Positions 35,947-48,361 of a stretch of DNA of 64,000 bases are shown one piece after another. The notes beneath the pieces are model-generated. The model was not told where the DNA came from, did not search any database, and saw only the letters and a program-made list of their open reading frames with translations. The translations under genes were made by a program, and so were the position numbers. Where the stretch lies: the NCBI GenBank assembly GCA_013076295.1, contig RQOL01000466.1, positions 6,305,080-6,369,079 on the forward strand, read 5' to 3'. The stretch is from Sanderia malayensis (taxonomy: Eukaryota; Cnidaria; Scyphozoa; Semaeostomeae; Pelagiidae). Positions within the stretch are counted from its first letter, which is position 1. Each line of letters begins with the position of its first letter.

Positions 35947-36482
35947 ATGTCTACATGTGAGTAGGGGGGCGGGCTTGTATGGTCAGAAAAAACGAACGTA
36001 CAATGAACAAGGGGGAGGGGTTGGCATGACCAAAGCGACCAAGCACGAACAAGGGGGAAGGGGGTTAAAAAATCACCAGTTTTGAGCGTACGTACTTTTT
36101 GAATGACCCCTATGCAGCCATTGCTTCTGATCAGGGAAACTTAGTATTTTCCGATTCTGTTCGGTATCACATGACAAATTGATTATGTGTTTGATAATCA
36201 TCGGACGGTAAAAATGCTAGGTTATCAAAAATTCAATCGCGCTAGTTGCTCTCGCTTGTTTCTCTTTCGGCAGCAGCTTTAGCCACGATGCCTATTGCTG
36301 AAATCTTGTTGCAATTTTCGGGGACAAAATTTTACGTTGATGCCTCTTTAATGTACATTATTTTGCAATGTGCGGTAATGTTTGCGTAGGAAGAGGCAAT
36401 GTATGTGGACGTTGGGAAGCGAAGTCTCACGATAAATCTGATAGCAAGGACGACGACAAATAAATACATTTCTGTTCGTTTT

Positions 36483-36836
36483 CAGGGACGTAGGAAGCAT
36501 TTGTAACTTGGGGGGCACGATATTCCGAAGTGCACTTTTCATGTTCATTGTTATCAGTGCCAGGTTGCTTATAGAAGGGATGCCGCAGTATATTTTAAAG
36601 TTTGGGGCAAGCGACAGTTGGACAAGGTTCTAGAGGGGGTCCGGGGCAGAGCTTCGGGAAAATTTTTGCAACCATGCCCTTTTTATATCGCAGAAATGCT
36701 CTTTTATGAACATAAATGCAACCTAAAAAGGGCACTTCTCTACTCTAAAAAGGGCACTTCTCTACTCCGAAAGGGCACTTGTCAATAACTTGGGGGGGGT
36801 ATGTGCCCCCTGTGCCCCCTAGTTCCTCTGTCTCTG
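36483..36836. mobile_element. hAT MITE (CAGGGACGTAGGAAG), copy 2, TSD TTCGTTTT
   Basis: Same family as 31,751-32,107, including the AAAAGGGCACTTCTCTACT blocks. The 8-bp TTCGTTTT flanks both ends exactly (36,475-36,482; 36,837-36,844). 354 bp. Confidence 0.88.
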
Positions 36837-36844
36837 TTCGTTTT

Positions 36845-37764
36845 CTTGAATTTTCATTGACATAGCCATAGATATAAGACAAGTCCAAGTGTGGCAAAGC
36901 CCGAGAAAATTGATCAGTATTGAACTAAGACATAATCGGTATTAAACTAAGATTTAAACTTAACACGAGACCATAATTAGTAAGAACGTTTCGCATCAAT
37001 TCCAAGATCCATCACCAGCATATAGGTATAGATCGAACATTTAAAGGACAATAACAAAAGGTGTACCAAAAAAGAGCAAAAGCCTGCAAGGGACATAATT
37101 CATGAAATTAATCTATCTGGCCACGGACCCCTGAAAAGCAGTTCTCATGGATTGACGGGGCTACCGTGCCTAAATAAGTGAAAATTAATGAAAATTTATG
37201 AATCTTTTTCAGTCTGCTTCAGACAAGACTCCGCAAAGACATGCAATACAAGCCTTGCTCAGTCAAGAGACCCAGATTTTTCATACAATACCGTTCAATA
37301 TCTTTTTCGTGCCTCCATGGTGCATATCTCGTCCGGCCCCCTTTGGCGCCCACTCCAAGTTGCCTCTCCTTCAAGTCCGGATAAGATCCGCCCCTGGAGC
37401 CTTTAATGATGGCCGCCCCACAGTCCAAAATCAGGTAGTAGGTCATAATTAAGTGAAAACGAAGAATGAACTCATGTTTGTGCGTAAAAGCTTTCTGTAG
37501 AATTGTGGTGTCTTCGAATTTCTAAGTTTTGTATTTGATTGTGTGAAAAAGATCTCTCCTTCTTATTTTGATTCATTCTTTGCATTAGTTGAAACTGTTC
37601 ATCAATATGGTACACAGCAAGTTAGATTTAATATTTATTGTTTGCAATCATTATAATTTTGTTACTCAAAAAATACCCTCGAGCATTGTCTCACGTCTGT
37701 GGGATACTTTGGAGCAAAGTGCTGGAATAGCATCCCTTTTGATATATAATGTTCACTTTCTGGC
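36845..37764. other. Intergenic, no supported feature
   Basis: Only short overlapping ORFs near 37,190-37,450 on both strands. No protein-like motif and no terminal repeats seen. Confidence 0.4.
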
Positions 37765-37768
37765 TTAA

Positions 37769-38560
37769 AGTTGACCTAAACGTTGCGATGAAACTGCATG
37801 TGTTGAATAATCTTCAATACTGAGGAAATATAATGCTTACAAAATTTCTCTATTGTTTTTCGTTTTCGAGTTATGCACATTCGAAAGACTCAATTGATGA
37901 CGTCAAAGCAGGAACCTTTTTAACCCTTTCCGTCCCAGCGTCCCAGTAAGGTCCCAGATGAAAAAATTTTGCGAAAAAATAAATTTGTTTAGAATTCGTT
38001 AAAAAATTGCACAAAGGACAATGTTTATGTGTAGAACTCAAAAATCAAGTTTGTTTTTGAAAATTCTGAAGGTAAAGGGGTCAAAAATTGAGGTAAAGAA
38101 GGGCAATTTTATAGCTAAACAAAGAGATTTCAGGCTCGTGAAAGGCAAATTCAAGTTCGAAAATAGAATTCATTTAGATTCCCGTGTTCGATGAAGCCCG
38201 CGCGATGCTGGAGCAAAGCTGAGAATTAGTCATGAGTCATGCTACAATTGAAGGCTTGTTTCAACTAATGATTTGAAATCTTAATAAATGTCCGAGTATT
38301 TATGTAAGCTTTCTACTATAATTAACATAACATGTTGTGAATATTAGAAAATAAGGGCTGGAATAAACCATGTCATTCGTTTTGAATTTATATTCCACAG
38401 GAATACGTTGATTGCCAAACAACATCTTTCAGTTAAATTTGAGGCCTATCCGACGTTTGATTCTCAATCTATTATGTAATTACTACATATCCATAAATCT
38501 GAGGCTTTAAAAAGGTTCCTGCTTTGACGTAATCAATTTTTTCCTTCAAATTGTCATAAC
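37769..38560. mobile_element. TTAA-flanked MITE (AGTGGACCTACACG family), degenerate copy 2
   Basis: Left TTAA at 37,765-37,768 followed by AGTTGACCTAAACGTTGCGA; the internal inverted TGATGACGTCAAAGCAGGAA / TTCCTGCTTTGACG pair (37,895-37,915; 38,510-38,530) matches 26,615-27,073. The right terminus was not found, so the end is approximate. Confidence 0.5.
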
Positions 38561-40242
38561 AATTGTCATAATTTTTGAGTTTTCAATTGATGACGTCACA
38601 GGTTTGACTCATGTATTCTCAATTATCAAAAAACCGACATTACTCAAAGACAAATAACATTAGACAAACCAAACTTGGACTGAAATTAGACCTACACGAT
38701 TTGTGTAAGAACAAAACAGTTTCTTTCCTCGGAAACTAAAAGCTTTCTTTTTTGAAAACAATCAGCTTTTATATTTTCCCTGGATTCTTGGATATGAAGT
38801 TGACAATCTAATAGGAAAAGAACACAGACACGGTCGCCTTCCTTTAGATTTGGCAATAAAACAGGTTAGTATTAAATCAGGATGACCTGGGGCAAGTTCC
38901 CCTTCCCCCTTATTGTCATTCCTTTTTTCCCAAAACTTAATGAGCGCATCTCTTATACATAAATTCCTGAATCGATCAACTAAATTGTTTTTTGTTTTTT
39001 GAAATAAAAATGTTTAACGCCACATAACTTTATTCCAGTTTTCATCAGCCATTTTCGAAATAGGGGGTGCTCTCTCCTCGATAAGTCTAGCTATTGAGAG
39101 AGCTCCTCCCTAAGAAATTCCCCTGCATACAGCACATTTTTATTTTATAGTATTAATTTAATTCATTAGGATTGTTGGTGTATTTTAGTAGCGTTAGTTT
39201 TAGTTTTAGTAGCGTTTTTTTTGTATTTAACGTGTTAATTTACACTCATTTTTTTATAAGAAGCTAAGCTCGGATTTAGTACTCAATTTCTTAATTCTTT
39301 GGTTGATTTTAGTATACTAAAGCTTCTTAAAAGTTTCTTAAAAGTTTCTTACATACTTAAGTCTGGAACAGCTACCTTTTTATAGAAAAATGGGGCTTGC
39401 AATTTCAAGCATCTAGTATTTCAATTTTGGTGTGTATCACATATCCATCTCATTCAGGCAGCAGTGGATAAACATAGATTTCACAATTTGTTGAAAAAAT
39501 TACGCTCTCAACGGCAATCAAAGAAATTTCTACTTTCGAGCAGTTTTCTAGGTCTGAGTGTGATCAGTACTCTGGTTTTTAATTTTGTTGCCACCAGAGG
39601 GGTAGGTTTCTTATATAAAGCGTTTTTTATAAAAAAAATCGTGAACTAGGCAGCGCTTTCAATAAAACTTTCGAGACCTGTACTTACTAGGTTCCTTTAT
39701 TTATCTTTATCTAAAATAAGAGCAACAACAAGGGACCAGTTTGAGACTGAAATCTCAGCAAAGATTAAGAGTTATGAAGCTCCCTTTTCCTGATAGGAAC
39801 AGGGCACTTATTCAGTATAAAGGAAATGAACATACCTCTGGTTTCTTTCCGCAAATATTGCTTATAGGCAAAGCAGGTTTCTACTGTATATTTCTTTTAC
39901 AGATCCACAGACGTCTGGTCCAGGTGTTTTGAAATTGCTCATTCAGATTCTTTGCTTCTGCAGTTTGACAGGTTGTTTATGCGCATCCAAAGCTGCGATA
40001 GAGGTCATGCATTTGTCTGCTTGGTTTTGAGTAGCAATTGGACGAACAGGTAACTGTTGCACAGTTCTCCAATAACTATAGTTTTAGTTTAAACAATTTT
40101 GATTTTCTGGAATCACTTATTTCACACTCAAAGACTTCAACAATACCCCCTTCTTTTCCAACTTCTACTACTGTAAAAGATTGAACTGATAGCAGTAAGA
40201 TCAAGTCTTACATTTGGAAGGCAATCCGTTCACCCTTTCATG
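38561..40242. other. Intergenic, no supported feature
   Basis: AT-rich. A 61-codon ORF (39,464-39,649) has a hydrophobic stretch but no other sign of being a gene. No terminal repeats recognised. Confidence 0.4.
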
Positions 40243-40408
40243 CAGAGGCGGAAATTCGTTTTTTCAGGTGGGGGGGGGAGGGCTAAGCCTCTAAAAAGAA
40301 ACAAGTATACCGACAAATGGCCAAATTTTCCGACAAAAACGCTAAAAACGGCGATTTTCCGACAATTTAGCAAAAGGTGCCCCACCACCCCAACAATTTC
40401 CGCCCCTG
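40243..40408. mobile_element. hAT MITE (CAGAGGCGGAAATT), left-arm copy
   Basis: Ends CAGAGGCGGAAATT and AATTTCCGCCCCTG. The inner flank CTTTTCAG (40,409-40,416) is the reverse complement of the duplication seen in the right arm, but the outer flank CTTTCATG differs, so the inverted duplication ends at this MITE. Confidence 0.75.
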
Positions 40409-40532
40409 CTTTTCAGTCAATGAAAGAGGTCCTCTCCTCTTTCATTGACTGAAGGGGGGCAGGGGGCAGGGGCGCATTGCCCCCTGCCCCCCTTTCCCTG
40501 CCACTGCTCCACTGCAGCCAACTTTCATAGCC

Positions 40533-40538
40533 AGAGAC
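40533..40538. other. Empty target site of the 14.8-kb transposon
   Basis: AGAGAC here is the reverse complement of the GTCTCT that is duplicated around the transposon at 47,487-47,492 and 62,337-62,342. Flanking bases on both sides match the right arm, so this is the pre-insertion state. Confidence 0.85.
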
Positions 40539-41373
40539 TCCTATCACGTCAGATAACGTTTTTACAAGAGGGTGTCATCCATCACAGCGACGACGACAAC
40601 TATGCGATGCCCATGGCCACGTCCCGTTAAAATGTCTGAATGGAGTAAAAAAAGAAAACAAGAAACAGAAATTCATGTCTTTCAGAAAATGAAATTGATT
40701 CTATATCATACATTATGTATCATATTATTATTTATGACAAAATATTAATACACCTAATACCTCTAAAATTATCAGACCCGAGCATCATGTGACTGAGTTG
40801 GCAACGAGCCGTCATAAAAGGTAAATACAGTGATAAGGACACCTCAGAGTCGACAGATAGAGCAGGGATCTATTTATTTCAATGGTAATTTAGGCCCCTT
40901 TTCCACTACAACAGTGACAATGTATTTAAGTGACTTGAAAAATGACAATGATCCTTTTACCCCCCCCCCCTTCTAAGTCCGGAAAAACTTTGGTCGTACG
41001 GTCACTGATTTGAGGAAGGTCTACGAAAAACAAACAGAGAATCCCACCCCGGAGACCGGAAAAATTACGCTCGTACGGTCGCTGACTGGAGGAGGATCCA
41101 CGAAAAATAAACAGAGAATCCCCCCCCGATATTATTGTTTTTAGCCTATTTTAACGAAGAAGATGTAAGAGAAATTAAATAATAAAAATCAATACCTTTA
41201 GGCAGAAGGCAGGCTGTAGCCTGCGTACAAACAAGCTCTAACTTTCGTAAAACGTTTTTGCAACCTTTGTAACAAAAATATATTGATAGATTGTTTTGGT
41301 TGAAATTGGGGCTACAAGCTGCAATAGTTGCAGAAATTCATCTCGCAACGTTGTTGCAAGCAAGTTTCAAGAA

Positions 41374-41389
41374 ATACTCATATTCTCAT
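41374..41389. other. Probable excision footprint
   Basis: ATACTCAT and ATTCTCAT stand side by side. In the right arm the equivalent 8-mers (TTGAGAAT, ATGAGTAT on the plus strand) are separated by the 134-bp MITE at 46,507-46,640. Two duplication copies without the element fit a cut-and-paste excision. Confidence 0.6.
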
Positions 41390-41454
41390 CGCGAAAAAGG
41401 GCCTTTACTCAAGTAAGAAACGAGTGGTACCAAAAGCCCACGGCCTTTTCTTAA

Positions 41455-42230
41455 AGAGGCATCAACGCAAAATTTTGGGCCCCGAAAATCGCAACAAGAC
41501 TTCGGCCATACGCAATGGGGCCAAAGTGGTGTCGAAAAATATATCCACACGATTTTTATCCCATACGTGTTGTGAGAAACAAACGAGAGCGACTAGCGCG
41601 TTTGAATTCTTGACAATCTACTTTATTTACGGTTCAATGGTCATCGACCAATGGTCATCGACCACATAATCAATGGTCATGTGACACCGAAAAGAATCGA
41701 AAATTCTCGCTTCACGTGTATTTACTAAGTTCCTGTCACGAAGCAGTAGTAAGTCGAGCCAATAAACGTACAACTCTATTTCCTCACTTTTCTCTTATCT
41801 CTAATCATCAATCTTTAACTTAAAAACATCAATATCTATCTTCTAACTCCTAACTCACTTCTATCCTCGTTCTCCACTTCCTCATATATTCCTCGACTCT
41901 CGTCCCAGACTCCTACAACTTCACATTCCCTTGCTCAGAAGCAATGTCTGACACACGTTGATAACAGTTGTTTCAATGAAAATTCCAGCAAATGCGACCA
42001 AGTCAATTTCTAGAGCAATCTTCATTCTCGGATCTAGTCGACTTCACCGATATCCGTGCTCGCACGCACTCGCACCCTTGCTCGCTTCAACTTTCTTCCT
42101 TTAATTTTGACCCCTTGTTATATTTCAGACGAAGTTAAGTCATCTTGTGATTGTTTTCCATGCTCACATAACACACTAAAATGACCAAACAACAATTTTG
42201 TGGATGTTCATTTTTTGCGTTGATGCCTCT
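41455..42230. mobile_element. TTAA-family element (AGAGGCATCAACGC ends), clean copy
   Basis: Ends AGAGGCATCAACGCAAAA and, at the right, TTTTTTGCGTTGATGCCTCT with TTAA on both sides (41,451-41,454; 42,231-42,234). 776 bp without a transposase frame. The TTAA target suggests piggyBac- or Kolobok-type mobilisation. Confidence 0.8.
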
Positions 42231-42992
42231 TTAAGCCCGAAACTCACGCATGAATGAAGCACATGAGAGGAGCGACGCTTCACTTGATTAAGTACATTAC
42301 AAAATATTTAGCTCAACCCGAATAAATTGGCTCGACCAATCTAGTTGAGAAGTAAAACTGTGGCACGATGTCGAATCAAACTTCGCGCTTATCATGTGCC
42401 TAACCTAATGCATTAGACTGATTACATGGTCGCAGTAAATCGCTAATGATAAGTGATAATGATAATAATTACTGATAACCAATCGTGATATTTCTTGAAT
42501 TATTCTTTTCACCGCGTTCTCGAATTTATCACCGAACACTCGCCAATTGAGTGTATCATCGAACCATCAAACTTTACTGACCTTTGTATTTGTACTTGCA
42601 ACTCGACCAAAAATGCAGGATAAAAACCTAATTTTTTATGCGCTCTCAAGGCTGAAGTGAAATACCTGACAAAGGTGAGATAACTAATGTTAAATTATTA
42701 GAGCTTTATCAAGTAACTCTATGATCCTTGCTGACAGATTTTCAAGCAATTGTCACTGCGCATTGGCCTCGTTTCAATGGGCGACAAATAAGTGATTTTT
42801 GCAGTCCAAAAATTTTTCTGTCATGTTATAAGTCCCAGATGAGCGGTCTCGGTTTGGCATTGGTCTGGGTTTTATGAGCGATTACTAGGAGTTATGTAAT
42901 CAGTCTCCTAATGGATAAATTATTTAGATAATTATAAATGACTTTGTTAACTTAGTGTTTCCAAGCGCCATTTTTAATGCAAGCAAATGAAT

Positions 42993-45175
42993 TTGGAAAG
43001 TGCGCCAATTTCTTTTACTTCATGTAACAGTTTCAAATGTAACTGGCACGACTTATTTGGTTCGACGTTTGATTCACTACCGTGCTAACATCACGTCATA
43101 GTCGAACTTATTGCGATTAGGTCTAGCACATGACTGGCTCGACGTTGGATATGGGCCTTACTTTCTTATAAAAATAAGCAAACGAAATTATAAAATTCGC
43201 CAAAACAAGGCAATATTGACTTTTTCGGGTTCAATACAAACAACACTTGACGTTAAGATCCCAGATGCTTTATCGATGTGATTGTGTAGGGGGTATGAAA
43301 AGTGGAAAATTGTTTCACCTAATTATAGGGGCTGTGCCGGATTTGTGTAAACAAACGTATTATGCCGGATAACGCGCGCTTTTCATCAAATTAGACAAGT
43401 GATCAATGGCAGATTGCTGTGACGAAGCTTTGAAGCAGATCTATGTTGTTATTCTCGGTTTCTAATTTGTGATCCGTGACATGCAGTATAATGTTGTTAG
43501 TCTTGGCGAAGATGAGAACTCATTCCAAATGAAACAGGGGATAAGAGGAACAAACCTTTACTCCTAGTCTATGCTTATTAGCAGCCACGGTCGTCAAAGT
43601 CTTTCTCTACATAACGGTAAATGCAAGCCGGTCTGTCCAAAATGTTGGTACTCATAGATCAACAAACTCCTTTTTGCAACAAAAATGACCTCAAAAATTT
43701 TGATCTGGGGTCGATGCGAGCGGATACTTCAAGGGACATCTTTACGTTACAATCCTCCATTATTAACTGTTTGGTGTTTCACCCAAGCAACTTTTCACGT
43801 CTAAGAATTCTTGCCACGCGCATTGCCCCGCTGCACAGCCCATTTAATGTCTATAAACTGTAAATCGAATTAGAAAGAAATAATACCTCCTGAAGAAGTG
43901 TCGGTTTTCATTGCAATTTGATTGACCAAATGGTCCTTTCGGGAGGCAAAAAGGTTAAGTAGAGAGGTAATTGAAATGGGGGTTAGCTTTATGTTACACT
44001 CACTCTAACTTTACAACCGTCAATTGTGATTTACTTGCAAGAAACAATGAAAGAAAGCCTTTTGGCGATTCACAGAAGCCGTTCAAACAATCAACTGCAT
44101 TATATGTTTACCGTTTTATCACAGTAGAAGGCAAATGACTATTGATTTCTTTCATTGAAAACATAGACCATTTAAATTCCACATCAAACCTAGCGTTCTT
44201 GGCTGCTAGATGCCATGCACTTTTCTGAAAACTCACAACACGGACTCCATACTGGACAAGAACGTCATGAATCCCTAAGCAACCTTGAGCACCCTGACAA
44301 GCAGACCCTTGACGACACCATACGTAGCACAGGATACGTCATCAACCATCCCACCACATGTACTCACTCCATAGTACTCCGTGAGTCAAAAGATCACTCC
44401 CATTACCACACACCTTGCGGAACTCGAAATGATGGGTTTTGCCCTCCCCGTTGGGTCTTGGTAGGATTTCTGGTGAGCCGGTGCAATTGGTATTTGGCAA
44501 ACACGACGCATATCCTATTTAATAGAATAAAAAATATACTAAACCCATCCTTGGCGATTTTATGGTCACCATGAGCATTGAGTACACACCGCGGAAATAT
44601 TAATACCTTCGGATGTCACCTGCTCTATTACAGAGGAGAAAGTTATGCCGCGTTCACACTGACACAGTAAACCAGCTTTATCTAAACCAGGTTAAATTTC
44701 AACCAATCAAATGCATTCGATTTGTGTGCATGAGCAATTAGAAGGCTCCATTCGATAACCTGGTTTAGGTAAAGCTGGCTTACTGAGTCAGTGGGAACGC
44801 AGTACTAGTGTTTCCTACTACGAGAATTTGACCTTTCTTCAAAGAAAGCTGAGATCAAAAAGAAAATCAAACGATCCTCCATAATGGTAACAATAATAAT
44901 AATAATATTATTTATCCACAAAATCCCTTCAGCTAATTTCTTGATACCTTGCATCCGTGAAAAACACAACCGAAAAGGTAGGCCTAAAGGTAGGCCTAAC
45001 TTCCGTACACTATAGTTGAAAACAAAATGAAAAAGGAGGAGTTAAGGCATAACCAAACTTCTGCACACGAAAACAAAATGAGAAAGGAGACAAGGCCATT
45101 AAAGAACAAGGAGTCAAGGCAAGGCCTTACTTCTGCAAACTAAAACAAAATAAGAAAGGAGATCAGGTTTCATTT
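42993..45175. other. Central spacer of the inverted duplication
   Basis: Single-copy DNA between the arms. It contains a small MITE (44,650-44,800), an ATA-rich microsatellite (about 44,890) and a 119-codon ORF (44,215-44,574) without recognisable domains. No gene could be supported. Confidence 0.5.
44650..44800. mobile_element. Small palindromic MITE
   Basis: GCGTTCACACTGACACAGTA at the left mirrors GCGTTCCCACTGACTCAGTA on the minus strand at the right, continuing through CCAGCTTTA and CTAAACCAGGTT; 151 bp. Confidence 0.7.
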
Positions 45176-45652
45176 CATTTGCTTGCGCTTGGAAACACTA
45201 AGTTAACAAAATCATTTATAATTATCTAAATAATTTATCCATTAGGAGACTGATTACATAACTCCTAGTAATCGCTCATAAAACCCACACCAATGCCAAA
45301 CCGAGACCGCTCATACTGGGACTTATAATATGACAGAAAAATTTTTGGACTGCAAAAATCACTTTTTTGTCGCCCATTGAAACGAGGCCAATGCGCAGTG
45401 ACAATTGCTTGAAAATCTGTCAGCAAGGATCATAGAGTTGCGATTTACTGCGACCATGTAATCAGTCTAATGCATTAGGTTAGGCACATAATAAGCGCGA
45501 AGTTTGATTCGACATCGTGCCACAGTTTTACTTCTCAACTAGATTGGTCGAGCCAATTTATTCGGGTTGAGCTAAATATTTTGTAATGTACTTAATCAAG
45601 TGAAGCGTCGCTCCTCTCATGTGCTTCATTCATGCGTGCGTTTCGGGCTTAA

Positions 45653-46433
45653 AGAGGCATCAACGCAAAAAATGAACATCCACAAAATTGTTGTTTGGTC
45701 ATTTTAGTGTGTTATGTGAGCATGGAAAACAATCACAAGATGACTTAACTTCGTCTGAAATATAACAAGGGGTCAAAATTAAAGGAAGAAAGTTGAAGCG
45801 AGCAAGGGTGCGAGTGCGTGCGAGCACGGATATCGGTGAAGTCGACTAGATCCGAGAATGAAGATTGCTCTAGAAATTGACTTGGTCGCATTTGTTGGAA
45901 TTTTCATTGAAACCACTGTTATCAACGTGTGTCAGACATTGCTTCTGAGCAAGGGAATGTGAAGTAGTAGGAGTCTGGGACGAGACTCGAGGAATATATG
46001 AGGAAGTGGAGAACGAGGATAGAAGTGAGTTAGGAGTTAGAAGATAGATATTGATGTTTTTAAGTTAAAGATTGATGATTAAAGATAAGAGAAAAGTGAG
46101 GAAATAGAGTTGTACGTTTATTGGCTCGACTTACTACTGCTTCGTGACAGGAACTTAGTAAATACACGTGAAGCGAGAATTTTCGATTCTTTTCGGTGTC
46201 ACATGACCATTGATTATGTGGTCGATGACCATTGGTCGATGACCATTGAACCGTAAAAATAGTAGGTTGTCAAAAATTCAAACGCGCTAGTTGCTCTCGC
46301 TTGTTTCTCACAACACGTATGGGATACAAATCGTGTGGATATATTTTTCGACACCACTTTGGCCCCATTGCATATGGCCGAAGTCTTGTTGCGATTTTCG
46401 GGGCCCAAAATTTTGCGTTGATGCCTCTCCTCT
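45653..46433. mobile_element. TTAA-family element, inverted-arm copy
   Basis: Reverse-complement partner of 41,455-42,230. TTAA at 45,649-45,652 and 46,434-46,437; the right end has a small CCTCT duplication. Confidence 0.8.
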
Positions 46434-46506
46434 TTAAGAAAAAGCCGTGGGCTTTTGATACCATTCGTTTCTTACTTGAGTAAAGGCCCTTTTTCGCGTT
46501 GAGAAT

Positions 46507-46640
46507 CGAGGGGCAAATCGCTCCATGAAAATCTCGTACACCTTTCATGGAAATCCGATTGTATTAAAGGAAATCTCTGGTAAATCCTTTTGTTATAATG
46601 GAAATCCCGTACCCTTTTCTGAAGAGTGAAATGCCCCTCG
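46507..46640. mobile_element. 134-bp hAT-like MITE present in the right arm only
   Basis: Ends CGAGGGGCAAATCGCTCCAT and, on the minus strand, CGAGGGGCATTTCACTCTTC; flanks TTGAGAAT and ATGAGTAT are an 8-bp duplication with two mismatches. Absent from the left arm. Confidence 0.7.
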
Positions 46641-47516
46641 ATGAGTATTTCTTGAAACTTGTTTGCAACAACGTTGCGAGATGAATTGCCGTAACTATTG
46701 CAGCTTGTAGCCCCAATTTCAACCAAAACAAAATATCAATTTATTTTTGTTACAAAGGTTGCAAGAACAATTCACGACAGTTAGAACTTGTTTGTACTCA
46801 GGCTACAGCCTGCCTTCTGCCTAAAAGTATTGATTTTGATTATTTAATTTCTCTTAAATCTTTTTGGTTAAAATAGGCTAAAAACAATAATATCGGGGGG
46901 GGGGGATTCTCTGTTTGTTTTTCATGGATCCTCCTCCAGTCAGCGACCGTACGAGTTTAATTTTTCCGGTCTCCGGGGTGGGATTCTCTGTTTGTTTTTC
47001 GTAGACCTTCCTCAAATCAGTGACCGTACGACCAAAGTTTTTCCGGACCTAGAGGGGGGGGAGGTAAAAGGCTCATTGTCATTTTTCAAGTCACTTAAAT
47101 ACATTGTCACTGTTGTAGTGGAAAAGGGGCCTAAATTACCATTGAAATAAATAGATCCCTGCTCTTATCTGTCGACTCTGAGGTGTCCTTATCACTGTAT
47201 ATACCTTTTATGACGGCTCGTTGCCAACTCAGTCACATGATGCTCGGGTCTGATAATTTTAGAGGTATTAGGTGTATTAATATTTTGTCATAAATAATAA
47301 TATGATATATAATGTATGATATAGAATCAATTTCATTTTCTGAAAGACATGAATTTCTGTTTCTTGTTTTCTTTTTTTACTCCATTCAGACATTTTAACG
47401 GGACGTGGCCATGGGCATCGCATAGTTGTCGTCGTCGCTGTGATGGATGACACCCTCTTGTAAGAAAGTCATCTGACGTGATAGGAGTCTCTTATGGCAA
47501 GCGAAAGTAACCATAA

Positions 47517-47900
47517 TTAGATAAACCCAGTTTTTCTCAGATAAACTGTGTTTATCTGCAGAAAAACCCATTTTTTCTAATTATGGTGCTATTTTCTGGG
47601 GAAAAACCGGGTTTTTCTGATAATCCTGGTTTTTCTGCCAGAAAAACCCAGTTTTTCTAAAAAACCCATATTTTCTGTAGATAAACTGGGTTTTTCTCAG
47701 ATAAACTGGGTTTTTCTCAGATAATCGGGGTTTTTCAGATAAACTGGGTTTTTCTCAGACAAACTGGGTTTTTCTCAGATAAACTGGGTTTTGGTCAGAT
47801 AAACTGGGTTTTTCTCAGATAAACTGGGTTTTTCTCAGATAAACTGGGTTTTTCTCAGATAATTGGGGTTTTCCAGATAAACTGGGTTTTTCTCAGATAA
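47517..47900. repeat. Left subterminal repeat array of the transposon
   Basis: A dozen or more copies of a ~20-bp unit GATAAACTGGGTTTTTCTCA with small variants. The same unit, inverted, forms 62,095-62,320. Such subterminal arrays are often transposase binding sites (inference). Confidence 0.85.
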
Positions 47901-47945
47901 ATATATTGGTCGGGCTGACTAATATGTGACTGACTATCATATACC

Positions 47946-48163
47946 TGTGAGGGCTCCCGGGTTTACCCCCCGTTAATTTAATTTATTTTGTAACTTGATA
48001 TGATCGTTGTGAGAGAAGTTAAGTTAGAGTTGTTGGTGTTGAAGAGTACAGACAGTTTTCTGTAACTAAAGTTTTCGCTTTTGATTATAATATACGAATA
48101 TGATGTGGCTGGAAATTGATCGTGCTTTTTGAACAGAAAATATCTGGGGAGATATATGCCACA
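47946..48163 (+). repeat. 5' LTR of Ty3/Gypsy element
   Basis: 218 bp, starts TGTGAGGG and ends GCCACA. Identical by eye over its full length to the 3' LTR at 54,739-54,956. Confidence 0.95.
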
Positions 48164-48167
48164 AATT

Positions 48168-48185
48168 TGGTGACCACGACGTGAC
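48168..48185 (+). other. Primer binding site, tRNA-Trp-like
   Basis: TGGTGACCACGACGTGAC begins four bases after the LTR. It differs at about two positions from the complement of the eukaryotic tRNA-Trp 3' end as I remember it. Confidence 0.6.
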
Positions 48186-48361
48186 AGGTTTGAGATTCCA
48201 TTCGTGAATTATTCTGTGTCAATGTATATTATACCTGAGTATTCTGAAGTCGGTTGTTCGATTGACTTCCTGATTTTGTTTATAATCTATTCAATTTTGC
48301 ACTCTGGTTCTGGTTGACAATTTCTTCGGCGTTTATTATCGGAACGAACTTTAGAATTAAA

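Larger units (their letters stand above)
33548..36349. mobile_element. TTAA-family element (AGAGGCATCAACGC ends), copy 2, heavily split
   Basis: Left terminus TTAAAGAGGCATCAACGC at 33,548, right terminus ACGTTGATGCCTCTTTAA near 36,331-36,349. Family sequence is present at 33,548-33,600, about 35,095-35,300 and 36,110-36,349; the rest is later insertions (Penelope fragment, TAGCCTGCG element, hAT MITE). Confidence 0.65.

Noticed and set aside
44215..44574. 119-codon ORF in the central spacer
   Set aside because: No recognisable motif, splice context or second copy; kept only as part of the spacer description.
47517..47900. CRISPR-like regular repeats
   Set aside because: The units abut with no unique spacers, recur inverted at the other end of a transposon, and the genome is eukaryotic.
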